Shown here piece after piece: positions 41,643 through 50,078 of a stretch of 64,000 bases of DNA; the first letter of the stretch is position 1; each line of letters starts with the position of its first letter. Source of the DNA: Brevibacterium epidermidis NBRC 14811 (lineage in GTDB: Bacteria; Actinomycetota; Actinomycetes; Actinomycetales; Brevibacteriaceae); assembly GCF_001570805.1 (NCBI RefSeq), contig NZ_BCSJ01000006.1, positions 1-64,000 of the forward strand, read 5' to 3'. The notes beneath the pieces are model-generated. The model did not search any database and had not been told where the DNA came from. It saw only the letters and a list, made by a program, of their open reading frames with translations. Made by a program: the position numbers and the translations under genes.

Positions 41643-44182
41643 CCCTGCTCGCCGGTTCCGCCGTTGGGTCCCGGGTAGCCGGGGAAGTCGTCACCGGGCT
41701 TGAAGCCCTTCGGGTAGCACTTGCCTTCGGCGTCGGGCTCACCCGGCGTTGATGCCTCGGTGGCGTCCGCCTCGGCGCCGGCCTCATCCGTGGATCCGTC
41801 CGCGGAATCGGACGGTTCCTCGGTTGCGGTGTCCCCGGTGTCGTCGGTGGCACTGTCCTCGGTAGAATCCGCGCTGTCGCCGGACTCCTGGGACTTGCTG
41901 CCGTCGTTCGTCGGCTTCGGGGTCTCTTCGCCGTCGGATGCGCCCTTGACCTCGTCGAGGATCCAGTCGTGGAGGACGTCATAGTCGGGATCGTAGGTCG
42001 GGGTCACGTCGTTGTTGATCTGGACCGTGGTGACGTCGCCCTTCTGCATCATCAGAGCGAGCTCGATGAAGGCCGGGATCTCATTCTGCGGGATCGAGGT
42101 GGCGATGTTCCGCGTCGCGGAGTTCGCGAGCTTCGGGTAGGCCGTGGCGATTTCCTGCGGGTCGACCTGTTCGAGCGTGGTCTTGAGCATCCGCTGCTGA
42201 CGGCACATGCGGTCGTAGTTGTCGCTGCCTTCGCGGGAGCGGACGTACCACAGTGCGTCCTTGCCCTTGAGCGTCTGTGGGCCGGGATCGACCCAACCGT
42301 AGACCTCGTTCTTCACACCCGACAGCGACTTTCCGCCGCCCATCGGGATCGGGCGTTCGACGTCGATCTTGACTCCGCCGATGGCGTCGACGACGTCTTC
42401 GAATCCGGCCATGTCGACGGAGGCCCAATAGTCGAGATTGAGTCCCAGGGACCCTTCGACAGCCTGCATCGTCGTCCACATTCCCGGCTCGAGACCGTGC
42501 GGGTTGCCGATCTGGTCGGGGTTCTGTTCGCCCCACTGCCACACGGCGTTGATGAGGTCCTCGGACGGGTCACCGGAGGGGCGGAAACCGTCTGGCCAGG
42601 CCTTCTCGAGTTCGCTGCCTTCGGGGAAGATCGGGAACGCGAGGTTACGGGGCACGGAGATGAGTGCGGCGTTGCCGGTCTTCGTGTCGATGGAGGCCAC
42701 GAGCATCGTATCCGGGCGGGTGCCTTCGCGGTCGTCGCCGTTGTCGCGGCCCATGAGGAAGACGTTGATATAGGGCTTGTCCGCCCAGAGATCCTCGGCG
42801 CTGTGGGCCTTGCCGGTGCTGTCGCCGAAGAGGCTCGCCACCGTATCGGACTGGACGCGGGCGAAGACCGAGCCGACGCCCAGTGGAATGCCGATGATGA
42901 GTGCGAGCGAGACGACGAGGACGCCGGCCATCTTGTTCTGCCAGGGCCGGTATCGGTGCCCGCGGCGCAGCCCGAGGTGGGATACGACCATCACGAGGAT
43001 CCAGATCACGGCCACGAGCACGGCGGCGATGGCGAGGAAGTTCAGCAGCGAGGGGCTGGAGACGACCGTGGCGGCCGCGCGCACGGGTCCCTTGACCAGC
43101 AGGTAGACGAGCCCGACGAGCAGAGTGAGGACGAAGAGTCCGAACACGACGAGTCCGGCGGGCCGGAAGCGTGTGCGCAGCAGTCCGACGCCGGGCAGAA
43201 GGGTGCTCAGCGAAGTCCAGCCGACGAGGCTGGGGAATGATTCGCCGAGGCGGGAGGAATGTCGGCGGGCCCGTTCCGGTCTGTGACCGGTCGACTTCTC
43301 GTCATGGGCGGAGTCCGCGCTGTCCGATGCACTTCCGGCCGATGATCTGCCGGCTGTAGCTGCGGCCGCGGCACCACCTGCGCCGACAGCTGCTGCGGCC
43401 GAGGCGTTACGCGCAGCTCGCCAGCCGGATAACTTCTTCCTGCCCCTGCCGCGGGATTCGGCCGAGTATCGTTCGCGGGCATCGCGTCGCGTCGTCGGAG
43501 TGGAGTCCGTGTCCACGTCGTCGTCCGTGCGGTCGAAACCACGGGGATCCCTCGCCGAGGCGGTCGACTCGTCCCGTGCGAATGTGCGCGGGGCGTCGTG
43601 AGCAGAACCGTGCTGGGGGCCGACGACCGGATTGTCCTGTGTGTTCGAGCTTGCTGCCGCGGCCACTCCGGCTGCTGAGGCTCCGCTGGCGGCGGCCGCA
43701 CGCAACATGCGGGCTTCGCGGCGAGTGCGCGGGGCCACCGGGCGTGGGGGCGGAGCGTGTGGCGACCGAGCCGAAGATCCATCTCCGCGGCTGCTGTTGC
43801 CGAATCGGTTGTCCGACTGATCGCCGGATGCGCGCGAGCTTGAGCGGAACGAGTAGTCGGAACGTGGGCCGGAGGACCGCTCGAAGTTCTGGCTCGAGCT
43901 GTTCTGGCTCGAGCCCTGGTCGGAGTTCGTGCGGGACCGGCGAGGGTTCACCGCCGAGGTCGGCAGTTGGTGCGAGTCGCGACGCTGGGAGTCAGAGCGC
44001 GAAGGCTGCGAGGGCCGAGAATTCTGCTGCGGCGCGTTCGACTGCGGTGTCGAGTCGCTTTCACTGGCGGCGGTGTCGCCACGGAACCGGGGGCGAGAGG
44101 AGGCGCGGAGCCGACGACCTGTTGTCTGGGAATCGGGGTCGCTCCCATGCGGTCCGCGCTTGTCAGGGGGAAACTCTGGCAA
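41639..44182 (-). CDS. LytR-CpsA-Psr (LCP) family wall-polymer ligase with a long disordered N-terminus
   Basis: An 847-residue protein. The first ~300 residues are a Ser/Arg/Asp/Gln-rich disordered cytoplasmic region. Three membrane helices follow (e.g. GLVVFGLFVLTLLVGLVYLL; FLAIAAVLVAVIWILVMVV; MAGVLVVSLALIIGIPLGV). The extracytoplasmic LCP domain starts near residue 468 (INVFLMGRDNGDDREGTRPDTMLVASID) with the conserved Arg/Asp residues and SVPRN. A Ser/Asp/Thr/Glu tail closes it. LCP enzymes attach polymers from lipid carriers to peptidoglycan. TTG is the start, supported by TGAGGAG 8 nt upstream. The N-terminus is unusually long for the family. Confidence 0.88.
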   Translation of the reverse strand: MPEFPPDKRGPHGSDPDSQTTGRRLRASSRPRFRGDTAASESDSTPQSNAPQQNSRPSQPSRSDSQRRDSHQLPTSAVNPRRSRTNSDQGSSQNSSSQNFERSSGPRSDYSFRSSSRASGDQSDNRFGNSSRGDGSSARSPHAPPPRPVAPRTRREARMLRAAAASGASAAGVAAAASSNTQDNPVVGPQHGSAHDAPRTFARDESTASARDPRGFDRTDDDVDTDSTPTTRRDARERYSAESRGRGRKKLSGWRAARNASAAAAVGAGGAAAAATAGRSSAGSASDSADSAHDEKSTGHRPERARRHSSRLGESFPSLVGWTSLSTLLPGVGLLRTRFRPAGLVVFGLFVLTLLVGLVYLLVKGPVRAAATVVSSPSLLNFLAIAAVLVAVIWILVMVVSHLGLRRGHRYRPWQNKMAGVLVVSLALIIGIPLGVGSVFARVQSDTVASLFGDSTGKAHSAEDLWADKPYINVFLMGRDNGDDREGTRPDTMLVASIDTKTGNAALISVPRNLAFPIFPEGSELEKAWPDGFRPSGDPSEDLINAVWQWGEQNPDQIGNPHGLEPGMWTTMQAVEGSLGLNLDYWASVDMAGFEDVVDAIGGVKIDVERPIPMGGGKSLSGVKNEVYGWVDPGPQTLKGKDALWYVRSREGSDNYDRMCRQQRMLKTTLEQVDPQEIATAYPKLANSATRNIATSIPQNEIPAFIELALMMQKGDVTTVQINNDVTPTYDPDYDVLHDWILDEVKGASDGEETPKPTNDGSKSQESGDSADSTEDSATDDTGDTATEEPSDSADGSTDEAGAEADATEASTPGEPDAEGKCYPKGFKPGDDFPGYPGPNGGTGEQG

Positions 44183-44557
44183 GTTGTCTACTCCTCAAAA
44201 ACTGTCATCTCGTGCAGTACGGCCCGCTCGCCGTTCCCAGTTCGGGCGCAGGACGCACCTCGGCAATCGGTTTTCCGATCGGTGTTCCCGCGAAGATCTG
44301 AGACCAGACCGCAAAGCACATCACGCCGATTTTACGCCCGGACATTGATGAATGCTGGAATTCCGGTGTGGGGGAGCGGAACAAAGGGGACGTTCGGCCC
44401 GGATTCTCGCCCATCAGTGGTCGACTCGACTATGACGAAGCCCACTCTGAGCAGCTGCGCTTTGCCCTGGATGGCTCCTTTCGCTTAGGCTGTAGCCCGT
44501 AGTGCTGGAAGGTCTGTGGCCGTGCATTTCGCCGGAGCGGATCGAAGCATTGCAGAT
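44183..44557. other. Non-coding spacer between LCP gene and tRNA-Ser
   Basis: No convincing gene in 375 bases. The left part should hold the LCP gene's promoter on the minus strand, and I see no clear box. The right end carries TTGCCC (44462-44467), 18 nt and TAGGCT (44486-44491), a good promoter for the tRNA beginning about 60 nt later. Confidence 0.6.
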
Positions 44558-44646
44558 GGAGTCGTGGCTGAGCGGCCGAAAGCGTCACCCTGCTAAGGTG
44601 AAGTCCTCCAATAGGGGGACCGTGGGTTCAAATCCCACCGGCTCCG
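44558..44646 (+). tRNA. tRNA-Ser(GCU)
   Basis: An 89-nt class II tRNA: acceptor GGAGTCG with CGGCTCC (one G-U pair), long variable arm, T loop GGTTCAAATCC and anticodon loop CTGCTAA giving GCU. CCA is not encoded. Confidence 0.95.
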
Positions 44647-44654
44647 CGTTCGGC

Positions 44655-44696
44655 AGAACCCCTGCGATCCGATGTGAATTCGGGCGCAGGGGTTCT
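44655..44696 (+). terminator. Terminator of tRNA-Ser(GCU)
   Basis: AGAACCCCTGCG and its complement form a 12-bp stem directly after the tRNA. Confidence 0.8.
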
Positions 44697-44874
44697 TGCG
44701 TTCCCACAGAATCGCGTTTGCCCGCGAGTACCGACGCCTTTGTTCGTCTCGACTTACGTTCGATGTAGTGAAAGTTCACCTGTCCCGGGTATGGTGATCC
44801 GCGTCCGTCCCCACCACCGGAGCTCACCAGCAGAGATGCTGCTCCGGCGACTTCTGAGGAGAACTCCCATCGCC

Positions 44875-45492
44875 ATGCCCCTGATCCGCAGGACAGCTTT
44901 GTCCGCTGCCGCCGCTTCTCTTGCCCTGACCTTGGCCGCTTGCTCGTCCGGAGACGACGCGGAGCAGCCCAACCCTGACGATGCTCAGTCTCAAGGGGCT
45001 TCGCAGGAGACCGATGAGGCCGCAGGTTCGAAGGGCGAATCCGGATCCGCCGAGGCGGCCGGCCTCGACCCGAATGATCTTCCCGATCCTGTCGCCTCCC
45101 AGGAGATTCCCGCCGCCGTTGACGGCGACGAGAAAGCGACGATGACTGTCGAGCTGTTTCCTCTGAAACGTCAGGGCGAAACTGTCGTGGCACAGTTCGC
45201 GTTCACAGTGAACTCTGATCAGAGCGACGAGGATGACGACGGCGACGATCTCTACGGCTATCTTGGTGGGAGCTGGGCGCCGTTCCTTGTCGACTCGCAG
45301 AACCTGCGCAAGCACAATGTGTTGGATAAGTTCCCGCAGCGAGCGCAGACGAATGTCCAACAGACGAAGTTCAAACCCGGTCAGACTCACTACGCGTTCG
45401 CAGTCTTCGCGGCTCCACCTCAGGATGTCGATGAAGTCGAGGTCTCTGTCGTCGACGGCATGAACCTCGCCACCGGAGTGAAGATCTCGTGA
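44875..45492 (+). CDS. Lipoprotein of unknown function
   Basis: A 205-residue secreted lipoprotein. The signal peptide (MPLIRRTALSAAAASLALTLAAC) ends in lipobox LAAC, followed by an acidic Asp/Glu/Gln/Ser linker that includes one CCGAGGCGG copy (45050-45058), then a beta-rich domain (ATMTVELFPLKRQGETVVAQFAFTVNSD). No known family recognised. ATG at 44875 gives a normal signal peptide; ATG at 44836 is an alternative that lengthens it by 13 residues. Its stop overlaps the GTG of the OmpA-like gene, so the two products are probably partners at the cell surface. Confidence 0.75.
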   Translation: MPLIRRTALSAAAASLALTLAACSSGDDAEQPNPDDAQSQGASQETDEAAGSKGESGSAEAAGLDPNDLPDPVASQEIPAAVDGDEKATMTVELFPLKRQGETVVAQFAFTVNSDQSDEDDDGDDLYGYLGGSWAPFLVDSQNLRKHNVLDKFPQRAQTNVQQTKFKPGQTHYAFAVFAAPPQDVDEVEVSVVDGMNLATGVKIS

Positions 45493-46091
45493 AGCCGGCA
45501 GCTTCCGGTCCTGCAGCGGTGATCCTTGCGGCGGGCCTCGTCGTCGCCGGCCCACCCGCATTCGCGTTCGCAGAGTCTGTGACTTCGCAGGACATCGCCA
45601 ATCGAGATGCCCCGACGCCTGAGGACTTCACCGATCCCGACCAGTCGCAGATCGACGAGAGCATCGTCGAGCTCGAGCCGGAAATCTATGATCTGGATAA
45701 AGGCATCGAGGATGTCGAAACGACGAAGGCCAGCGGCGGCGACACCGTGGTCACACTCGACACCGACATCCTCTTCGACTTCGATTCGTCCGAACTGAGC
45801 GACACGGCGACGAAGAAGATCAAGGAGCTCGTAACGGATCTGCCGACCGACTCCGAGATCACCGTTGGCGGGCATACGGATTCCAAGGGCGAGGACGACT
45901 ACAACAAGAAGCTCTCCGAAGACCGCGCGAAGGCCGTCGCCGAGGTGCTCACCGCAGAGAATTCGGACCTCGACGTGAAAGCAAAGGGCTTCGGGGAGTC
46001 CGAACCCGTTGCGTCGAATGAGAAAAACGGCAAAGACGACGCCGAGGGTCGGGCGAAGAACCGTCGCGTCGAAATCCGCTACGAAGACTGA
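45489..46091 (+). CDS. OmpA-family peptidoglycan-binding protein
   Basis: A 200-residue secreted protein. A signal peptide (to about residue 30, FAFA) and a short acidic region precede a C-terminal OmpA-like domain (residues ~85-200): VVTLDTDILFDFDSSELSDTATKKI, then VGGHTDSKGEDDYNKKLSEDRAKAVAEVL and RAKNRRVEIRYE. This is the peptidoglycan-binding fold with the conserved Asp and Arg. It starts at a GTG overlapping the lipoprotein stop (GTGA). In Gram-positives such proteins hold surface complexes to the wall; the specific role is unknown. Confidence 0.85.
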   Translation: MKPAASGPAAVILAAGLVVAGPPAFAFAESVTSQDIANRDAPTPEDFTDPDQSQIDESIVELEPEIYDLDKGIEDVETTKASGGDTVVTLDTDILFDFDSSELSDTATKKIKELVTDLPTDSEITVGGHTDSKGEDDYNKKLSEDRAKAVAEVLTAENSDLDVKAKGFGESEPVASNEKNGKDDAEGRAKNRRVEIRYED

Positions 46092-46257
46092 GCCTGATCT
46101 TGGGCTGTTCGGGAGGAGCGGCTGAGACTATTGACGAACCTGCCAGCACTGCATAGCGTCTCGTTCAATAGATGGTCATACATGAGGCAACTTCGGTGAC
46201 GTCGGCCCTGATCCGGCGGCGAAGCAGCCGGTTCGGGGACCAACGGAGGGCGACCGA

Positions 46258-47505
46258 ATGAAGACAGTCATCGTCGGAGGCGGTGTGGTCGGGCTGACCA
46301 GCGCATTGGAACTGGCGCAGCGTGGACACGAGGTCACCGTCATCGAAGCGGCGCGCTGCGGTGCGGGCGCCTCCCACGGGAATGCTGCGAAGATCGCCAT
46401 CGCCGAAAGCACTCCGGTTCCTGCCCCTGGGGTTCTGCTTCAGGGGATCCGATGGATGCTCAAACCCGACAGTCCGCTGTCGATCCGGCCGTCGCTGGCG
46501 CCCGGCTATCTCAGATTCCTGCTGCGGATGGCCACACACTGCAATGCGCGTGACTTCGAAGCCGGTCTCGACCTGCACCTGCGCCTCGGCGAGGATGCGA
46601 ACGACCTCTTCGATGAATACCAGGCCCAGGGCATCGACTTCGAGATGCACGACCGCGGTGTGCTGCTGGCTTTCGAGACTCGGGAACGCTTCGACGAACA
46701 CTGCGTGAGCCTGCCCGCTTTCGAGGCCGCCGGCCACCACCCGCAAATCCTCCACGACGATGACGTTCGCGAAGCCGAACCGGCACTGAGCGATCGCATC
46801 CGTCACGGACTCTTCTTCTCCGCCGACCGACAGATCGAACCCGATTCCCTGACACAGGGCCTTCTGAATAAACTCTCCGATCTCGGCGTAGTCGTGCGAG
46901 AGAACACAAGCATCGGACGCTTCGTCCGCTCCGGAGACAGCGTCACCGCAGTCGTCACCTCCGACGCCGAGGTCATCACAACTGATGCTCTTGTCATCTC
47001 CGCCGGCGTCCCGTCAGGCACTTTGGCCAGACACCTCGGTCAGAGCATTCCGATCTACTCTGGCAAGGGCTACAGCATCGACTACTCACCGGCGCCGATT
47101 CAGCTGCGCACATCGTTGACTCTCGAAGACGCCAGGGTCGCAGTCACTCCGCTGAACGGCATGCTCAGACTGGCCGGCACCATGGAGTTCGGCAGCACGG
47201 ATGACAATGTCAACGAGGTTCGCATCGACGCGATCCGCCGAGCGGCTCAGGAGGCATTCGCTGGTTGGGGCGACGGCCGGGGAGAAATGGCTCCATGGGC
47301 CGGGTCGCGTCCCATGACTCCTGATGGCCTACCCGTCATCGGACGCCTCGACTCCGTGAAGAACGCCTTTATCAACTCCGGACATTCGATGCTCGGTCTG
47401 ACGCTGGCACCAGGATCTGCTCGGCTGCTTGCCGGACTCATGACTGACGGGAGCTCGACGCTGCCGGACGAACTGCTCGCCCGTGTGTCTCCGAATCGGT
47501 TCTGA
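46258..47505 (+). CDS. FAD-dependent D-amino-acid/D-hydroxyproline dehydrogenase-like oxidoreductase
   Basis: A 415-residue DadA/DAO-fold flavoprotein with FAD-binding motif VIVGGGVVGLTSALELAQRGHEVTVIEA at the N-terminus and the C-terminal region GSRPMTPDGLPVIGRL, typical of this family. It should oxidise a D-amino acid or D-imino acid to the imine. It is followed by a proline-racemase-family gene and an Ldh2-type reductase gene, which points to D-hydroxyproline or D-proline as substrate. GGAGGG precedes the ATG. The electron acceptor is unknown. Confidence 0.85.
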   Translation: MKTVIVGGGVVGLTSALELAQRGHEVTVIEAARCGAGASHGNAAKIAIAESTPVPAPGVLLQGIRWMLKPDSPLSIRPSLAPGYLRFLLRMATHCNARDFEAGLDLHLRLGEDANDLFDEYQAQGIDFEMHDRGVLLAFETRERFDEHCVSLPAFEAAGHHPQILHDDDVREAEPALSDRIRHGLFFSADRQIEPDSLTQGLLNKLSDLGVVVRENTSIGRFVRSGDSVTAVVTSDAEVITTDALVISAGVPSGTLARHLGQSIPIYSGKGYSIDYSPAPIQLRTSLTLEDARVAVTPLNGMLRLAGTMEFGSTDDNVNEVRIDAIRRAAQEAFAGWGDGRGEMAPWAGSRPMTPDGLPVIGRLDSVKNAFINSGHSMLGLTLAPGSARLLAGLMTDGSSTLPDELLARVSPNRF

Positions 47506-47583
47506 ATGCCCGCTGTCGAGTGGCTTCGGCGCACTCGCAGCACCCACACCTCACAGTCCCGGACAGACAACAGGAGAAGCCAC

Positions 47584-47625
47584 ATGAAGGCACAGCAGTT
47601 CAACGGCGTCGGAGTCGTGGGCTGA
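47584..47625 (+). pseudogene. 14-codon ORF, possible remnant of a DapA-like gene
   Basis: ATG at 47584 has a good ribosome site (AGGAG, 7 nt upstream) and encodes MKAQQFNGVGVVG before a TGA. The residues FNGVGVV resemble the opening of the dihydrodipicolinate-synthase family, whose members (hydroxyproline-pathway deaminases) often lie in this type of cluster. It may be the stub left by a deletion, or a leader peptide. Short and uncertain. Confidence 0.35.
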
Positions 47626-47649
47626 AGACCCGAGCAGAGACGAGGGAAC

Positions 47650-48771
47650 GTGAAGAACAGACAGCTCATCCAGGCCGTGGATGTCCACGCAGCCGGTGAA
47701 CCCGGTCGAGTGCTCATCGGCTCGGGACTGCGGGTCAAAGGTGCGACGATGGCTGAGAAGCTGCGCTACTGCGAAGAGCATCTTGACGACTTCCGGAACA
47801 TCATCCTCCACGAACCCCGCGGCTATCCCGGCCTGTGCTCGCCGATCGTTGTGCCTGCGGCGGATCCGAGCTGCGACTTCGGGATGATCGTCATGGAACA
47901 GGGCGGGTTCAAACCTATGTCCGGGTCGAACCTCATCTGCACCGTCACAGCGCTCATCGAAACCGGGTCCGTGGACGTCAGCGAACCGGTCACCGAGCTG
48001 CGGGTCGATACCGCCGCCGGTGTCGTCACTGTTCGCGCCGAGGTGGAGGCGGGCCGGGCGAAGTCGGTGACCTTCGACAACGTGCCGGCCTTCGTCCACG
48101 GACTCGACCTGCCTCTCGAGGTGCCCGGGTACGGGACGATCCCCGTCGACATCGTCTTCGGCGGTCAGTTCTACGTACAGACTTCGGCGGACAGCCTCGG
48201 CGTGGATCTTGATCCGGGCAATGCCAAGGAGATCATCCGGGCCGCCAGCGTGATGCGACAGGCTGCGAACGAGACCTTCACGGTACGACATCCGCTCCTG
48301 CCCGAGATCGATTCGATCGGTCTGCCGATGATCCACTGCCCGGCTCGGACAGCGGGCACCGACGGGCGCAACGCGGTCGTCCTGCCCAACGGCCCCGTCG
48401 ACCTCGACGATCCGAACACGTGGACCGGAACTTTCGACCGTTCCCCCTGCGGCACTGGGACGAGCGGTCGAGTGGCGGCCATGCACGCCCGCGGCGAACT
48501 GCCTGTCGGCCAACGATTCGTTCATGAATCGATGATGGGTACGACCTTCACTGCCGTGGTGAAAGAGGAGACCGAAGTCGGCGGAATACCGGCCGTGACC
48601 CCTTCGATCACCGGGCGAGGCTGGATCACAGGGTTCCAGCAGCTCGTGCTCGAAGCCGATGATCCGTTTCCGATCGGCTACACAGTCGGCGACATCTGGA
48701 ACAGCGGAACGACGGCGGCGAAACCAGCAGCCGACAGCGGAGGAGCGAACACGGAACCGCAGGGCCGATGA
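47650..48771 (+). CDS. Proline racemase superfamily enzyme (hydroxyproline epimerase or dehydratase), Ser/Cys type
   Basis: A 373-residue member of the proline racemase superfamily. The first catalytic position is Ser91 in KPMSGSN, where classical racemases and epimerases have Cys. The second is Cys267 in DRSPCGTGTSGR. The family also contains hydroxyproline 2-epimerases and trans-3-hydroxyproline dehydratases, whose active-site pair differs, so the exact reaction cannot be settled from sequence. It lies between a FAD oxidase-like gene and an Ldh2-type reductase gene. GTG is the start, behind GAGGGAA. Confidence 0.82.
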   Translation: MKNRQLIQAVDVHAAGEPGRVLIGSGLRVKGATMAEKLRYCEEHLDDFRNIILHEPRGYPGLCSPIVVPAADPSCDFGMIVMEQGGFKPMSGSNLICTVTALIETGSVDVSEPVTELRVDTAAGVVTVRAEVEAGRAKSVTFDNVPAFVHGLDLPLEVPGYGTIPVDIVFGGQFYVQTSADSLGVDLDPGNAKEIIRAASVMRQAANETFTVRHPLLPEIDSIGLPMIHCPARTAGTDGRNAVVLPNGPVDLDDPNTWTGTFDRSPCGTGTSGRVAAMHARGELPVGQRFVHESMMGTTFTAVVKEETEVGGIPAVTPSITGRGWITGFQQLVLEADDPFPIGYTVGDIWNSGTTAAKPAADSGGANTEPQGR

Positions 48772-48846
48772 CGGGACGAACGGTAGTCTGCTGGTTAAGG
48801 GAAGTGGTCGAAGCCGACACGATTCGCCGTACATGAGGAGCGCACA

Positions 48847-49851
48847 ATGACGAACGAACCCGACAGAATCTCTTTCGACGATCTTGTCTCGGCCATCGAA
48901 GCCAAGCTCACCGCCGCAGGAGCCTCTTCTGCTGTTGCGAAGGTGCTGGCGACCAACTGCGCGACCTGTGAACGCGACGGCACTCTCAGCCACGGAGTCT
49001 TCCGGGTGGCCGGCTACCTCGATTCTCTGACCCGCGGTTGGGCGGACGGGGCCGCCGAGGCGAACATCGACATTGTCGGTCCCTCTTATATCCGCATCGA
49101 CGGACGCAACGGCTTCGCCCAGCCCGCGCTCGCCGAGGCGCAGCCGCAGATCGATCAGGCGCTCAGCGATACCGGCGTCGCCGTCATCGCGCTGCGCAAC
49201 ACCCATCACTTCAGTGCCCTGTGGCCCGACCTCGAATCCTTTGCCCGCGACGGTCGAGTGGCAATGGGGATGATCGCCAGCGGCAAACTCGCAGTCGTCC
49301 CAGAGGGGGCAACCCGCCCGGTCTTCAGCACGAATCCATTCGGCTTCGCCACCCCCGTGGCTGACGCGGACCCCATCGTCTTCGACTTCTCCACGTCGTC
49401 GATGTCCCACGGGGACCTGCAGCTGCTGCGGGCCGAGGGCCAGGAGGTTCCGGTCGGGACCGGAGTCGACTCGACCGGTGCGGACACCACGGATCCGAAC
49501 GCCATCCTCGACGGGGGCGGAATTCGTCCCATCGGCGGGCACAAGGGCGCGCTGCTGTCGTTCATGATCGAAACGCTGGCGGCAGGGCTGACCGGCGGTG
49601 CCTTCACTTTTGAGATCGACGCGGAGGCCCCCGAAGGTGCCCACACTTTCCGTACGGGGCAGCTCTTCATCGTCATCGACCCCGAGCGCGGCGGCAACGA
49701 TGCCTATCTCGCTCGGGTGCGCGGTTTCGTCGATATGCTTCGCGATGCGGGCATGGATCGTCAGCCCGGTGATCGTCGCTATGCCAACCGCGCCGAGGCG
49801 GCCGAACGGGGAATTCCCATCACCGACACGATCCGCTCCCTCTTCGACTGA
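48847..49851 (+). CDS. Ldh2/MDH2-family NAD(P)H-dependent reductase (pyrroline-2-carboxylate reductase-like)
   Basis: A 334-residue member of the malate/L-lactate dehydrogenase family (not related to classical LDH). Visible family traits are NCATCERDGTLSHGVFRVAGYL near the N-terminus, IALRNTHHFSALWPDLE around the catalytic His, and GGHKGALLSFMIETLAAGLTGG. Members reduce cyclic imines such as pyrroline-2-carboxylate to proline, which fits its place beside a proline-racemase-family enzyme. It ends with a CCGAGGCGG copy (49793-49801) near its 3' end and a strong terminator. Confidence 0.85.
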   Translation: MTNEPDRISFDDLVSAIEAKLTAAGASSAVAKVLATNCATCERDGTLSHGVFRVAGYLDSLTRGWADGAAEANIDIVGPSYIRIDGRNGFAQPALAEAQPQIDQALSDTGVAVIALRNTHHFSALWPDLESFARDGRVAMGMIASGKLAVVPEGATRPVFSTNPFGFATPVADADPIVFDFSTSSMSHGDLQLLRAEGQEVPVGTGVDSTGADTTDPNAILDGGGIRPIGGHKGALLSFMIETLAAGLTGGAFTFEIDAEAPEGAHTFRTGQLFIVIDPERGGNDAYLARVRGFVDMLRDAGMDRQPGDRRYANRAEAAERGIPITDTIRSLFD

Positions 49852-49861
49852 ACTGCTGTGG

Positions 49862-49916
49862 ACGGGCCCCGTTCGGAATGTGAGAGGAATTGCACTCTCA
49901 GCCGGGTGGGGCCCGT
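49862..49916 (+). terminator. Terminator of the racemase cluster
   Basis: ACGGGCCCC and its complement enclose an inner hairpin TGAGAG/CTCTCA, followed by TTTG. It lies 11 nt after the reductase stop. Confidence 0.8.
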
Positions 49917-49930
49917 TTGCGCACGTCAAA

Positions 49931-49952
49931 AGTGAACAAAAGGTGAATCAGG
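49931..49952 (-). promoter_or_regulatory. Possible PHO box (PhoP site) upstream of the phosphate transporter
   Basis: On the minus strand, two 11-nt direct repeats (TTCACC and TTCACT cores) resemble the PhoP box of streptomycetes (GTTCACC units). It lies about 130 nt before the PiT gene. Confidence 0.45.
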
Positions 49953-50078
49953 TGGAGTAGGGTCGAATTGCGGGTGAAGAGCAGTTGAATCTGTGGGTAG
50001 ACTTCTGCGGGATAGTGATGGCTGGCCGTCAGCTGCATCATCCACGGTCCGAATAGTGTCTACACCCAAGGTCGATTA

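Noticed and set aside
44205-44414. 69-codon minus-strand frame upstream of the LCP gene
   Set aside because: Some stretches look protein-like, but it has no ribosome site, matches nothing I know and lies in the probable leader region.
47551-49929. 792-codon open frame antisense to the racemase cluster
   Set aside because: It spans several well-supported genes and spacers on the opposite strand and has no recognisable domain.
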